Source of the DNA: Streptomyces sp. NBC_01233
GTDB taxonomy: Bacteria; Actinomycetota; Actinomycetes; Streptomycetales; Streptomycetaceae
Assembly (NCBI RefSeq): GCF_035989305.1
Contig: NZ_CP108514.1
Span: 2,294,501-2,358,500, forward strand
DNA length: 64,000 nucleotides
Direction: 5' to 3'
Below, one piece after another: positions 23,983 through 29,825 of this stretch. The notes under the pieces were generated by a model, which had not been told where the DNA came from, did no database searches, and worked only from the letters and a program-made list of their open reading frames with translations. Numbering within the stretch: the first letter of the stretch is position 1; every line of letters begins with the position of its first letter. The translations under genes were made by a program, and so were the position numbers.

Positions 23983-25167
23983 ATGCACTCTCTACCTCAC
24001 GACCACACCGGCGCGCGCATGAAGCGCCTGCGCCTCGAACGCCACCTCACCCAAAGAGCCGTCGCGGACCTCGCCCAGGTCCCGTACAGCACGTACACGA
24101 AGACGGAGCAGGGCGTCATCGCGGCGTCCCCGTACCTGATCGCCGCGTTCGCCCGAGCCCTCCGCGTCTCCGTCGCCACGGTCACCGGCCAGCCGTACAC
24201 CACCGAACTCCGGGCGGACGAGCTGGACATTCTGATCCGGCCCATCCGCGAGGCCCTCGACGTCTACGACCTCGGCGCCGACCCGGACATCACCCCACGC
24301 GCGCACCAGCTGCTCGCCGACGACGCGGAGGCGCTCCTCGTTGCGGTCCGGGCCGGGGAGATCAAGCAGACCGCCGGCCAACTGCCCGGGCTCATCCAGG
24401 AGGCCACCACGGCCGCGCACACGGCCCCAGGGCGGGACGGGTGGCTGCTCCTCGCCAGCCTCTACCGCACCTCCTACGACGTCGCCAGCAAGCTGGGCTA
24501 CTACGACCTCGCCGCGCTGGCCCTGGCGCGCATGGACTGGGCGGCCGAGCGCGGCTCAGACGCCGTGGTCGGCGGCATGTACCGCTACATGCGGGCCCTG
24601 ACCTACCTCCGCGACGGCGAGTACCGCACCGGCGAGCGCCTCGTTCAGCTCGGGCTGCGCACGCTCGAGCAGGCGGACGCGTCCCGGGAACGGGAGGTCG
24701 TCACGGGGCAGCTACACCTGGGCGCCGCGGTGATGGCCGGCCGGTCGAAGGACCGCGGGCGCGCGGACGGACACCTCGACGAGGCAGAGCGGATCGCGGC
24801 TGGCACCGGGGAGGCTGTTGAGACGCATTGGCTGGCGTTCGGCCCGACGAACGTCAAGGTGCACCGGGTCAGCGTGCTGGCCGAGCTGGACGAGTACGGG
24901 CAGGCCGCGCAGGCCGGCCGCGGGATGACGATCCCGCAGGACTGGCCGAAGTCCCGCAAGAGCCACCACTTCGCCGAGCTGGCCCGCGCGCAGATGTGGA
25001 CGGGCGACCTCGACGGCTCATTCCAGAACCTGCTGCGCGCGCGGAAGTCTGCGCCGCAGCAGGCCCGCTATCACCAGACGGTCCGGGAGACGTATGCGGG
25101 GCTGGAGGCGGCCCGTCGCCAGCTGCCTGACAGCTTCCTCTCCTACGGCTCCTGGCTGGGCATCTGA
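23983..25167 (+). CDS. XRE-family HTH regulator with TPR-like C-terminal domain, 394 aa
   Basis: Residues about 10-65 form a helix-turn-helix domain (MKRLRLERHLTQRAVADLAQVPYSTYTKTEQG). The remaining ~320 residues are all-helical, with repeated paired helices (for example YDVASKLGYYDLAALALARMDWAAERG; RDGEYRTGERLVQLGLRTLEQA; MWTGDLDGSFQNLLRARKSAPQQ) that read as TPR repeats. The DNA-binding plus TPR plan is that of RRNPP-type peptide-sensing regulators and of many Streptomyces XRE regulators. It has its own transcription unit, bounded by terminators on both sides. ATG 23983 is preferred over GTG 23938 because of the gggag site. Confidence 0.8.
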   Translation: MHSLPHDHTGARMKRLRLERHLTQRAVADLAQVPYSTYTKTEQGVIAASPYLIAAFARALRVSVATVTGQPYTTELRADELDILIRPIREALDVYDLGADPDITPRAHQLLADDAEALLVAVRAGEIKQTAGQLPGLIQEATTAAHTAPGRDGWLLLASLYRTSYDVASKLGYYDLAALALARMDWAAERGSDAVVGGMYRYMRALTYLRDGEYRTGERLVQLGLRTLEQADASREREVVTGQLHLGAAVMAGRSKDRGRADGHLDEAERIAAGTGEAVETHWLAFGPTNVKVHRVSVLAELDEYGQAAQAGRGMTIPQDWPKSRKSHHFAELARAQMWTGDLDGSFQNLLRARKSAPQQARYHQTVRETYAGLEAARRQLPDSFLSYGSWLGI

Positions 25168-25185
25168 CGTTCCGTAATCCCTTGG

Positions 25186-25217
25186 CCCCGACTATCAACA
25201 TGCCGTGATAGTCGGGG
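25186..25217 (+). terminator. Rho-independent terminator
   Basis: CCCCGACTATCA (25186-25197) and TGATAGTCGGGG (25206-25217) form a perfect 12-base stem with an 8-base loop, followed by TCTTG. Confidence 0.85.
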
Positions 25218-25275
25218 TCTTGTCGTGCTCCCACACTCGTCTCACCACCCGCTGACGACGGTAGGGAGCACGGGT

Positions 25276-25578
25276 ATGAGCAGCACACGCGCCGAGATGG
25301 AGGCGACAACCGCCCTCGTGGTGGCCGCCCTCGTCCGTTTCGATCAGCGGCCGTCGGAGGACGACATTGCCGCATTGACCGGTCAGCTCCTCCAGCACGG
25401 GGCGCTCCTCGTCGCCGAGGTCGCCGACGTGCCCGGGTCGGCTGCTGCGCTCGCTGACTGGGAGCTCCTCACGACCAGCGGGGCCGAGAACAGCCCGCTG
25501 GGCACCTGGACGTATGCGCGTGGCCTGGCACGCACGGTCCGCCGGATGACCGAGCTCCTGAACGCGGCCGCCCAGTGA
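25276..25578 (+). CDS. Small acidic protein, possibly DUF6415-like, 100 aa
   Basis: This helical, acidic protein (TRAEMEATTALVVAALVRF ... EDDIAALTGQLLQHGALLVAEVADV ... YARGLARTVRRMTELL) resembles the DUF6415 family of small Streptomyces proteins, but the match is judged by eye and weak. ATG 25276 follows gtagggagcacggg. It heads a run of five small overlapping genes, and its stop overlaps the next GTG. Confidence 0.55.
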   Translation: MSSTRAEMEATTALVVAALVRFDQRPSEDDIAALTGQLLQHGALLVAEVADVPGSAAALADWELLTTSGAENSPLGTWTYARGLARTVRRMTELLNAAAQ

Positions 25579-25757
25579 GCGCGGCCGAGCACTGCGTGTA
25601 CTGCGACGAGCACGTCGCGGCGGTCGAGGAGAACCGCGTGGGCTCTGACTTCTCGGCGTCCGCGGTCCGGCCGCCGATGTACGCCCACCCCGGATGCGGC
25701 CATCAGGGCCGCCGGCAGGGCTCGACCGGGCGACAGGCCCCGAGGGCCGGCCGGTGA
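25575..25757 (+). CDS. Small putative zinc-binding protein, 60 aa
   Basis: A GTG start overlaps the previous stop (GTGA, 25575-25578). The peptide has a CVYCDEH motif near residues 7-13 and HPGCGH near 38-43, together able to form one zinc site. The tail is basic and low-complexity. The stop overlaps the start of the next small gene. Function unknown. Confidence 0.5.
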   Translation: MSAAEHCVYCDEHVAAVEENRVGSDFSASAVRPPMYAHPGCGHQGRRQGSTGRQAPRAGR

Positions 25758-25849
25758 GCGGATCGCGCCAGCCGTGGCGCGAGCAAGTCCTGTACGTCGT
25801 CATCGCGCTCGCCATCGGCGGCGCGATCATCCTCGGCACCGCCCGGTGA
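25754..25849 (+). CDS. Single-pass membrane peptide, 31 aa
   Basis: A GTG start in a GTGA overlap (25754-25757) opens a 31-codon frame. It has a charged N-terminus (SGSRQPWREQ), one hydrophobic helix (about residues 12-27) and the end TAR. It is too short for routine gene callers but is supported by overlap coupling with its neighbour. It could be a membrane microprotein or a short exported peptide. Function unknown. Confidence 0.45.
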   Translation: MSGSRQPWREQVLYVVIALAIGGAIILGTAR

Positions 25850-25916
25850 ACCGCATGACCCGTTCGAGTCAACGGGCACCCCCGCCGCGGTGAGGAACGG
25901 CTAGTTTGTGGTTGAG

Positions 25917-26159
25917 ATGACCACCGAATTCGCCGATGAGGCCCGCTCCCGAGTAGCCCGTCTCCTCCGCATGGCGGCCACCCACGACGACCGGCTCCGA
26001 GCCCGCATCGTTGAGTACGCCGCAAGTACCCCCGACCCGCCCCCGTACGGCCCGCACGGCATCCACACCAAGGGGTGCACCCGTTGTCGCCAGACCATGT
26101 GGAGGCAGCGTGATGTGTGGGTCTGCTCGCGCTGCGGCCACGTAGAGGACACCCGATGA
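25917..26159 (+). CDS. Small zinc-ribbon protein, 80 aa
   Basis: The N-terminal ~40 residues are helical and charged. The C-terminal part has CTRC (about residues 53-56) and CSRCGH (about 70-75), a four-Cys zinc ribbon. TAGTTT at 25902-25907, about 10 bp before the ATG, could be a -10 element giving a nearly leaderless mRNA. GTG 25908 is an alternative start. The stop overlaps the next gene (ATGA 26156-26159). Confidence 0.6.
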   Translation: MTTEFADEARSRVARLLRMAATHDDRLRARIVEYAASTPDPPPYGPHGIHTKGCTRCRQTMWRQRDVWVCSRCGHVEDTR

Positions 26160-26536
26160 CCTGCCACGCCTGCGGCTCTCAGATGTACGAGGACTCTCGG
26201 ACACCGGGGCGGCTGTGGTGCGCGTGTGGCACCTACCGGGATGTCGCTGAGACGGCCGATCAGGTGACGGCCCGGGAGGCCGAGACGGCCCGCGTGTTGG
26301 CGCTGCTGGACATGGCGCTCGCGGGTTCGGCGCGCCACCGGGGGGCCGAAGAACAGTGCGCGACCGACCGACAGACCACCGCTGAGATGGAGTCCACCAT
26401 GGGACAGACGATCCAGACCGCCGGATGCCCGAAGTGCGGCGGCACCATGTACCGCACCGTCGACACTGACGAGCACGGCAACCCGATTGGCATGGGCCCG
26501 TACGTGTGCAGCAACTGCGGGAACATGGCGGGCTAA
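26156..26536 (+). CDS. Double zinc-ribbon protein, 126 aa
   Basis: Two Cys-rich units are visible: CHACG...CACG (about residues 3-25) and CPKCGG...CSNCG (about 90-123), joined by a helical linker. The second unit begins near an internal Met (nt 26400) with an upstream purine-rich stretch, so the gene may represent two fused small genes or may have an internal start. Zinc-ribbon proteins of this size often bind nucleic acid or partner proteins. The specific function is unknown. Confidence 0.65.
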   Translation: MTCHACGSQMYEDSRTPGRLWCACGTYRDVAETADQVTAREAETARVLALLDMALAGSARHRGAEEQCATDRQTTAEMESTMGQTIQTAGCPKCGGTMYRTVDTDEHGNPIGMGPYVCSNCGNMAG

Positions 26537-26544
26537 CCACGACC

Positions 26545-26583
26545 GTAGCCCCGGCTGACAGCCTCCCCGTCGGCCGGGGCTAC
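26545..26583. terminator. Hairpin, likely terminator of the small-gene operon
   Basis: GTAGCCCCGGC (26545-26555) and GCCGGGGCTAC (26573-26583) form an 11-base stem. It lies between the plus-strand small genes and the minus-strand XRE gene, so it may serve both directions. Confidence 0.7.
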
Positions 26584-26696
26584 CGCGCAAGGGGTCCGCT
26601 GGCTTCGTTGCGAAATTGGGTCTTCCGTTCAGCGGCGTAATCCGTATGGTTGCTGCATGCACCTGACGCGGGCCTTACCTGCGGCCCGCCGAGGCC

Positions 26697-26936
26697 CTAC
26701 TCCCTGACCAGCTCCGACAGCGGTACGCCGAGCGCGTCGGAGATCCGCAGGAGAGTATCGAGCCGCGGACTGACCCGCCCCTGTTCGAGCAGGGTGTAGG
26801 ACGGCCGGTCCATGCCCATCGAGTTGGCCACCCGCTCCTGAGTCAGGTTCCGGTGCTCTCGCGCGGCCCGGATCTGGAGCGCGATCCGTCTTCGACGGGC
26901 GAGCACGTCGTCGGAGGGCGGTACGGAGCGCGGCAC
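26697..26936 (-). CDS. XRE-family helix-turn-helix repressor-like protein, 79 aa
   Basis: This single-domain Cro/CI-type HTH has helices RRRIALQIRAAREHRNLTQERVANSMGMDRPSYTLLEQGRVSPRLDTLLRISDALGVPLSEL (given here as the domain span, about residues 15-77). The NLTQERVANSMGMDRPSYTLLE part is the DNA-reading turn. It is the only convincing minus-strand gene in the prophage part and sits beside the right attachment site, so it could control lysogeny or excision. The start is GTG 26936; an ATG at 26958 is in another frame. A promoter-like region with two palindromes lies just upstream. Confidence 0.8.
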   Translation of the reverse strand: MPRSVPPSDDVLARRRRIALQIRAAREHRNLTQERVANSMGMDRPSYTLLEQGRVSPRLDTLLRISDALGVPLSELVRE

Positions 26937-26959
26937 CTGTCCACGCTCGGGCAGTCATG

Positions 26960-27010
26960 ATCGTTTGTCAGTTGGCCAAATCCTACATTGCGTGATCTTG
27001 CATATATGCG
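26960..27010 (-). promoter_or_regulatory. Putative promoter/operator of the XRE gene
   Basis: On the minus strand, TAGGAT (about 26980-26985) is a good -10 box about 45 bp before the GTG start. TTGGCCAA (26972-26979) and GCATATATGC (27000-27009) are perfect palindromes flanking it and are AT-rich islands in very GC-rich DNA. They are candidate operator sites for self-regulation. Confidence 0.45.
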
Positions 27011-27031
27011 GGCAGGAGCCTGCACACCAGA

Positions 27032-27105
27032 CCGGCCCTCCCTGCCCTGCCCCCCAGGCGGCGGGAGGGCCGGCTACGCCCCCGGCGGACGCGTCGGGGG
27101 CGTAG
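27032..27105. repeat. Two adjacent inverted repeats at the prophage right end
   Basis: CCGGCCCTCCC (27032-27042) pairs with GGGAGGGCCGG (27063-27073). Immediately next, CTACGCCCCC (27074-27083) pairs with GGGGGCGTAG (27096-27105). Both are perfect. They may be terminators or structural sites near the attachment site. No gene is seen in 27010-27275 apart from these and the hairpin at 27218-27242. Confidence 0.6.
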
Positions 27106-27217
27106 TCATGTCCAGCCCCGGATCGAGGCGGACGGCCTGGAGGAGTCGATCCCGTACCCGGTTGAGTGATCCCGCGTACTACCCGGTGCAGCCTGCGAAT
27201 TGGGCGTAATAGCAGGT

Positions 27218-27242
27218 GAGCCCCGGTCGATGACCGGGGCTC
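27218..27242. terminator. Hairpin next to the attachment site
   Basis: GAGCCCCGGTC (27218-27228) and GACCGGGGCTC (27232-27242) form an 11-base stem around a 3-base loop. It would insulate phage and host transcription at the junction. Confidence 0.75.
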
Positions 27243-27292
27243 ACTCGCAGCAAAACACTGTCTTGGTGGAGGATTTGACTGCTCGGTGCCGA
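27243..27292. other. Right prophage attachment junction (approximate)
   Basis: On the minus strand, the dehydrogenase reading frame follows its family up to the VGTEQS motif (codons ending near 27276), after which similarity is lost and the sequence changes to phage-like DNA. The crossover should therefore lie within this interval, most likely 27270-27290. The exact core cannot be determined without the other junction. Confidence 0.7.
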
Positions 27293-28028
27293 CCGCCTCG
27301 ATGACCGCGTGTGCGCCCCGGCCGCCGGTGAGCTCGCGCACGGCCGCCTCGGCGGCCTCGCCGCGCTCGGCGACCACGTCGGTGGCTCCGAAGAGCCTGG
27401 CTATGTCCGTACGGACGGTGTGGCGGCCCAGTGCGATGATCCGCTCGGCGCCCAGGCGCTTGGCGGCGAGGACGCCGCACAGGCCGACCGCGCCGTCACC
27501 GACGACGGCGACCGTGGAGCCCGGGCGCACCCCCGCGCCCAGGGCCGCGTGGTGCCCGGTGCCCATGACGTCGGAGAGCGCGAGCAGCCCGGTGAGCAGG
27601 TGGTCGTCGGAGACGGCCTCGGCGGGCAGCTTGACCAGGGTGCCGTCGGCGTGCGGGACGCGGACGGCCTCGCCCTGGCCGCCGTCGTGGCCGACCGAGC
27701 CCCAGAAACCTCCGTGGTCGCAGGAGGTGAACAGGCCCTCCTTGCAGTACTCGCAGGTGCCGTCCGACCACATGAAGGGCGCGACGACCAGGTCGCCGGC
27801 GCGCAGGCCGGACACGGCGGGGCCGGTCTCCTCGACGATGCCCAGGAACTCGTGGCCGATGCGCTGGCCGGGCTGGCGCTCGGCCTCGCCCCGGTAGGCC
27901 CACAGGTCGCTGCCGCAGATGCAGGCACGCAGGACGCGGACGACGGCGTCCTCGGGGCGCTGGATCGCAGCGTCGGGCACCTCCTCCACGCGGATGTCGT
28001 GCGGGGCGTGGATGACGGTGGCGCGCAT
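27276..28028 (-). pseudogene. Zinc-dependent alcohol dehydrogenase, 3' end lost to prophage insertion
   Basis: The surviving ~251 codons contain the catalytic-zinc motifs (CICGSDLW, GHEFLG), a reduced structural-zinc lobe (CEYCKEGLFTSC) and the nucleotide-binding GDGAVG motif (about residue 180). The usual length is about 345 residues, so the C-terminal third, including the rest of the cofactor domain, is missing. The open frame continues 107 codons into phage DNA, ending at 26955, and could give a chimeric, probably inactive protein of 357 residues. The missing piece should lie at the left end of the prophage. Confidence 0.88.
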
Positions 28029-28083
28029 GGTGGTGCAGTCCTCCGGCTCGGGATTGTTCAGTCTTGTACGACTGATGGCCGCC

Positions 28084-28773
28084 CTACGGTACGCCTGCTT
28101 CCCGGGTGGTTGTCGAACCGGTGGCCAGGAGGTATTGGGCGGCCAGGTAGGTGGCCATGATCCAGAAGTCCGGGCGGGGCAGCTGGGGCCATTCGGCGAC
28201 GCCGGAGGCGATGAGGGTGTCGGAGAGCAGGAACAGCGCCCCGCCGATCCCGGCCCGCGGGCCGAGGGCGCTGGAGCGGAAGGCCATGGCGGTGAGCAGC
28301 AGGCTGTAGCCGGCGACCGGGATCCGCAGGTCGGCCGGCAGGTCGGACCAGAGCAGGGCGACGGTCCCGAGGAGGGCGAGCGTGTACGCGCCCCCGAGCA
28401 GCGGGTTCGCGGGCCGCTTGCCGAAGAGGACGAGGTAGCAGACGTGCCCGACGGCGAAGGAGCCCATGCCGACGAGGAAGGCGGCCTCGGCGTCGAAGAG
28501 CAGGGCCAGATCGCCGCCCCAGCCGAAGAGCAGGGCCGCGACCAGCAGCCGGGGCGCGCCTCGGGTGATCACGTAGGTGACGAGCAGCGGCATCAGCAGC
28601 GGCTTGGCGATGAGGTGCCCGAGGTGCCAGTCGGCCAGCAGCGACCCGAGGTCGACGGCGGTGGCCGCGGCGAAGGCCGCGAGGGCGGAGCGGCCGAGGC
28701 GGTCCCGGCCGGCGGGCATGCGGCCGGCGGCCCAGGACGGGGCGGGGCGTTCGGGGGACGGTGCGGTGCTCAC
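28084..28773 (-). CDS. Lysoplasmalogenase-like protein, YhhN/TMEM86 family, 229 aa
   Basis: This is a polytopic membrane protein with about 8 hydrophobic helices from residue ~30 to ~215, including the family motif WGGDLALLF (about 85-93) and the late LFLLSDTLIAS (about 182-192), whose Asp residues are conserved in YhhN proteins. Characterised members hydrolyse the vinyl-ether bond of lysoplasmalogens to an aldehyde and a glycerophospho-head group. GTG start in a GTGA overlap (28770-28773) with the desaturase gene, so the two are co-translated. Confidence 0.85.
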   Translation of the reverse strand: MSTAPSPERPAPSWAAGRMPAGRDRLGRSALAAFAAATAVDLGSLLADWHLGHLIAKPLLMPLLVTYVITRGAPRLLVAALLFGWGGDLALLFDAEAAFLVGMGSFAVGHVCYLVLFGKRPANPLLGGAYTLALLGTVALLWSDLPADLRIPVAGYSLLLTAMAFRSSALGPRAGIGGALFLLSDTLIASGVAEWPQLPRPDFWIMATYLAAQYLLATGSTTTREAGVP

Positions 28774-29711
28774 GCGGTGGTCTCCCGTACGGAGGTCCGG
28801 GCGTCGGCGGCGGCGTCCACGGCGGTCGCTCCGGCGGGGTCGGGGGCTTCGGCAGCGGGGGCGACGGCTTCGGCGGCGGGCGCGGCGGGCTGCCAGCCGG
28901 GGCCGCGGAAGACACGTCCGGCGCGCTCGCGCCAGTTCGCGGCGGCCCGCACGTCCCGCGCGATCGCCGCGTACTCGTGGGTGGCCACGCGCAGCGGGTT
29001 GTGGGTGTCGATGTTCTTGGTGAGCCCGTAGACGGGCCGCTCCGTCTCCCCCACCCAGGAGCCGAACATCCGGTCCCAGACGATCAGGATCCCGCCGAAG
29101 TTCCGGTCCAGGTACCCGCCCTGCGAGGCGTGGTGGACGCGGTGGTGGGAGGGGGTGTTGAAGACGTACTCGTAGGCGCGGGGCAGCTTCCCGATGCGCT
29201 CGGTGTGGACCCAGAACTGGTAGAGGAGGTTGAGTCCGTAGCAGAACGGGATCGCTGCGGGGTGCACGCCGAGGGCCACCATCGGCAGGTAGAACCACCA
29301 GGTGGTGGCGCTGGTCCAGGGCTGGCGCAGGGCGGTGGTGAGGTTGAACCGCCGGCTGCTGTGGTGGACCACGTGGCAGGCCCACAGGATGCGGATCACG
29401 TGGTGGAGCCGGTGCTGCCAGTAGTAGAGGAAGTCCTGGGCGAGCAGCATCAGCAGGGCGGTCCACCACAGGAACGGCAGCCGCAGCGGGGTGAGTTCGT
29501 AGACCGCGGTGAAGACGGCGACGACGGGGATCTTCCACAACAGGTCGAACCCGATGCTGCCGAGCCCCATGGTGATGCTCGTGGCCGCGTCCTTGGTGTC
29601 GTAGCCGGCCGCGTCGTCGTCGGGATGGATCCGGTAGCTCACCACCTCCAGGACGGTGAGCAGCACGAAGGCCGGTATGGACCACAGCACGACATCGGGC
29701 AGGTTCGGCAT
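28770..29711 (-). CDS. Sterol desaturase/fatty acid hydroxylase family membrane di-iron oxygenase, 313 aa
   Basis: Four to five membrane helices (from about residues 8 to 195) and the diagnostic His clusters HRLHH (about 103-107), HVVHHSS (about 116-122) and HHRVHHA (about 192-198) form the di-iron site. The protein resembles the alkylglycerol monooxygenase/TMEM195-like branch. Residues ~265-313 are an Ala/Pro-rich disordered tail. It overlaps the YhhN gene by 4 bp. The substrate is unknown; lipid ether or fatty chain hydroxylation is likely. Confidence 0.85.
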   Translation of the reverse strand: MPNLPDVVLWSIPAFVLLTVLEVVSYRIHPDDDAAGYDTKDAATSITMGLGSIGFDLLWKIPVVAVFTAVYELTPLRLPFLWWTALLMLLAQDFLYYWQHRLHHVIRILWACHVVHHSSRRFNLTTALRQPWTSATTWWFYLPMVALGVHPAAIPFCYGLNLLYQFWVHTERIGKLPRAYEYVFNTPSHHRVHHASQGGYLDRNFGGILIVWDRMFGSWVGETERPVYGLTKNIDTHNPLRVATHEYAAIARDVRAAANWRERAGRVFRGPGWQPAAPAAEAVAPAAEAPDPAGATAVDAAADARTSVRETTA

Positions 29712-29754
29712 GAGCGCACCATAGAGGCGCCCTCGGGGGCTCCGCTAGGGGTTG

Positions 29755-29783
29755 TTACCGATCGGTATCCGACCGGGTTACCG
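29755..29783. promoter_or_regulatory. Palindrome in the divergent promoter region
   Basis: TACCGATCGGTA (29756-29767) is a perfect 12-base palindrome, followed by a further half-site-like GTTACCG (29777-29783). It lies between the minus-strand desaturase start (29711) and the plus-strand NACHT gene start (29826) and could bind a regulator acting on both. Confidence 0.45.
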
Positions 29784-29825
29784 CAGGTTCGCGAGATGAT
29801 GTCCAGCCGAGGGGGAGGCTGTGGA

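Larger units (their letters stand above)
1..27280. mobile_element. Prophage of a siphovirus with HK97-type head; left end outside the window
   Basis: The region holds terminase, portal, prohead protease, capsid, connectors, tail tube, frameshifted tail chaperones, tape measure, minor tail proteins, endolysin, holin-like genes and fibre, almost all on the plus strand and closely packed. The right boundary is set by an alcohol dehydrogenase gene whose reading frame loses family similarity near 27276. No integrase, excisionase or replication gene is seen, so these should lie to the left. Completeness and inducibility cannot be judged from this window. The head, tail and lysis modules look intact, with no broken structural gene. 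Confidence 0.95.

Noticed and set aside
26955..27275. The extended dehydrogenase reading frame into phage DNA as a functional fusion
   Set aside because: The added 107 codons are Pro/Arg/Gly/Ser-rich, read through terminators and repeats, and show no family pattern, so they are treated as read-through of a broken gene.
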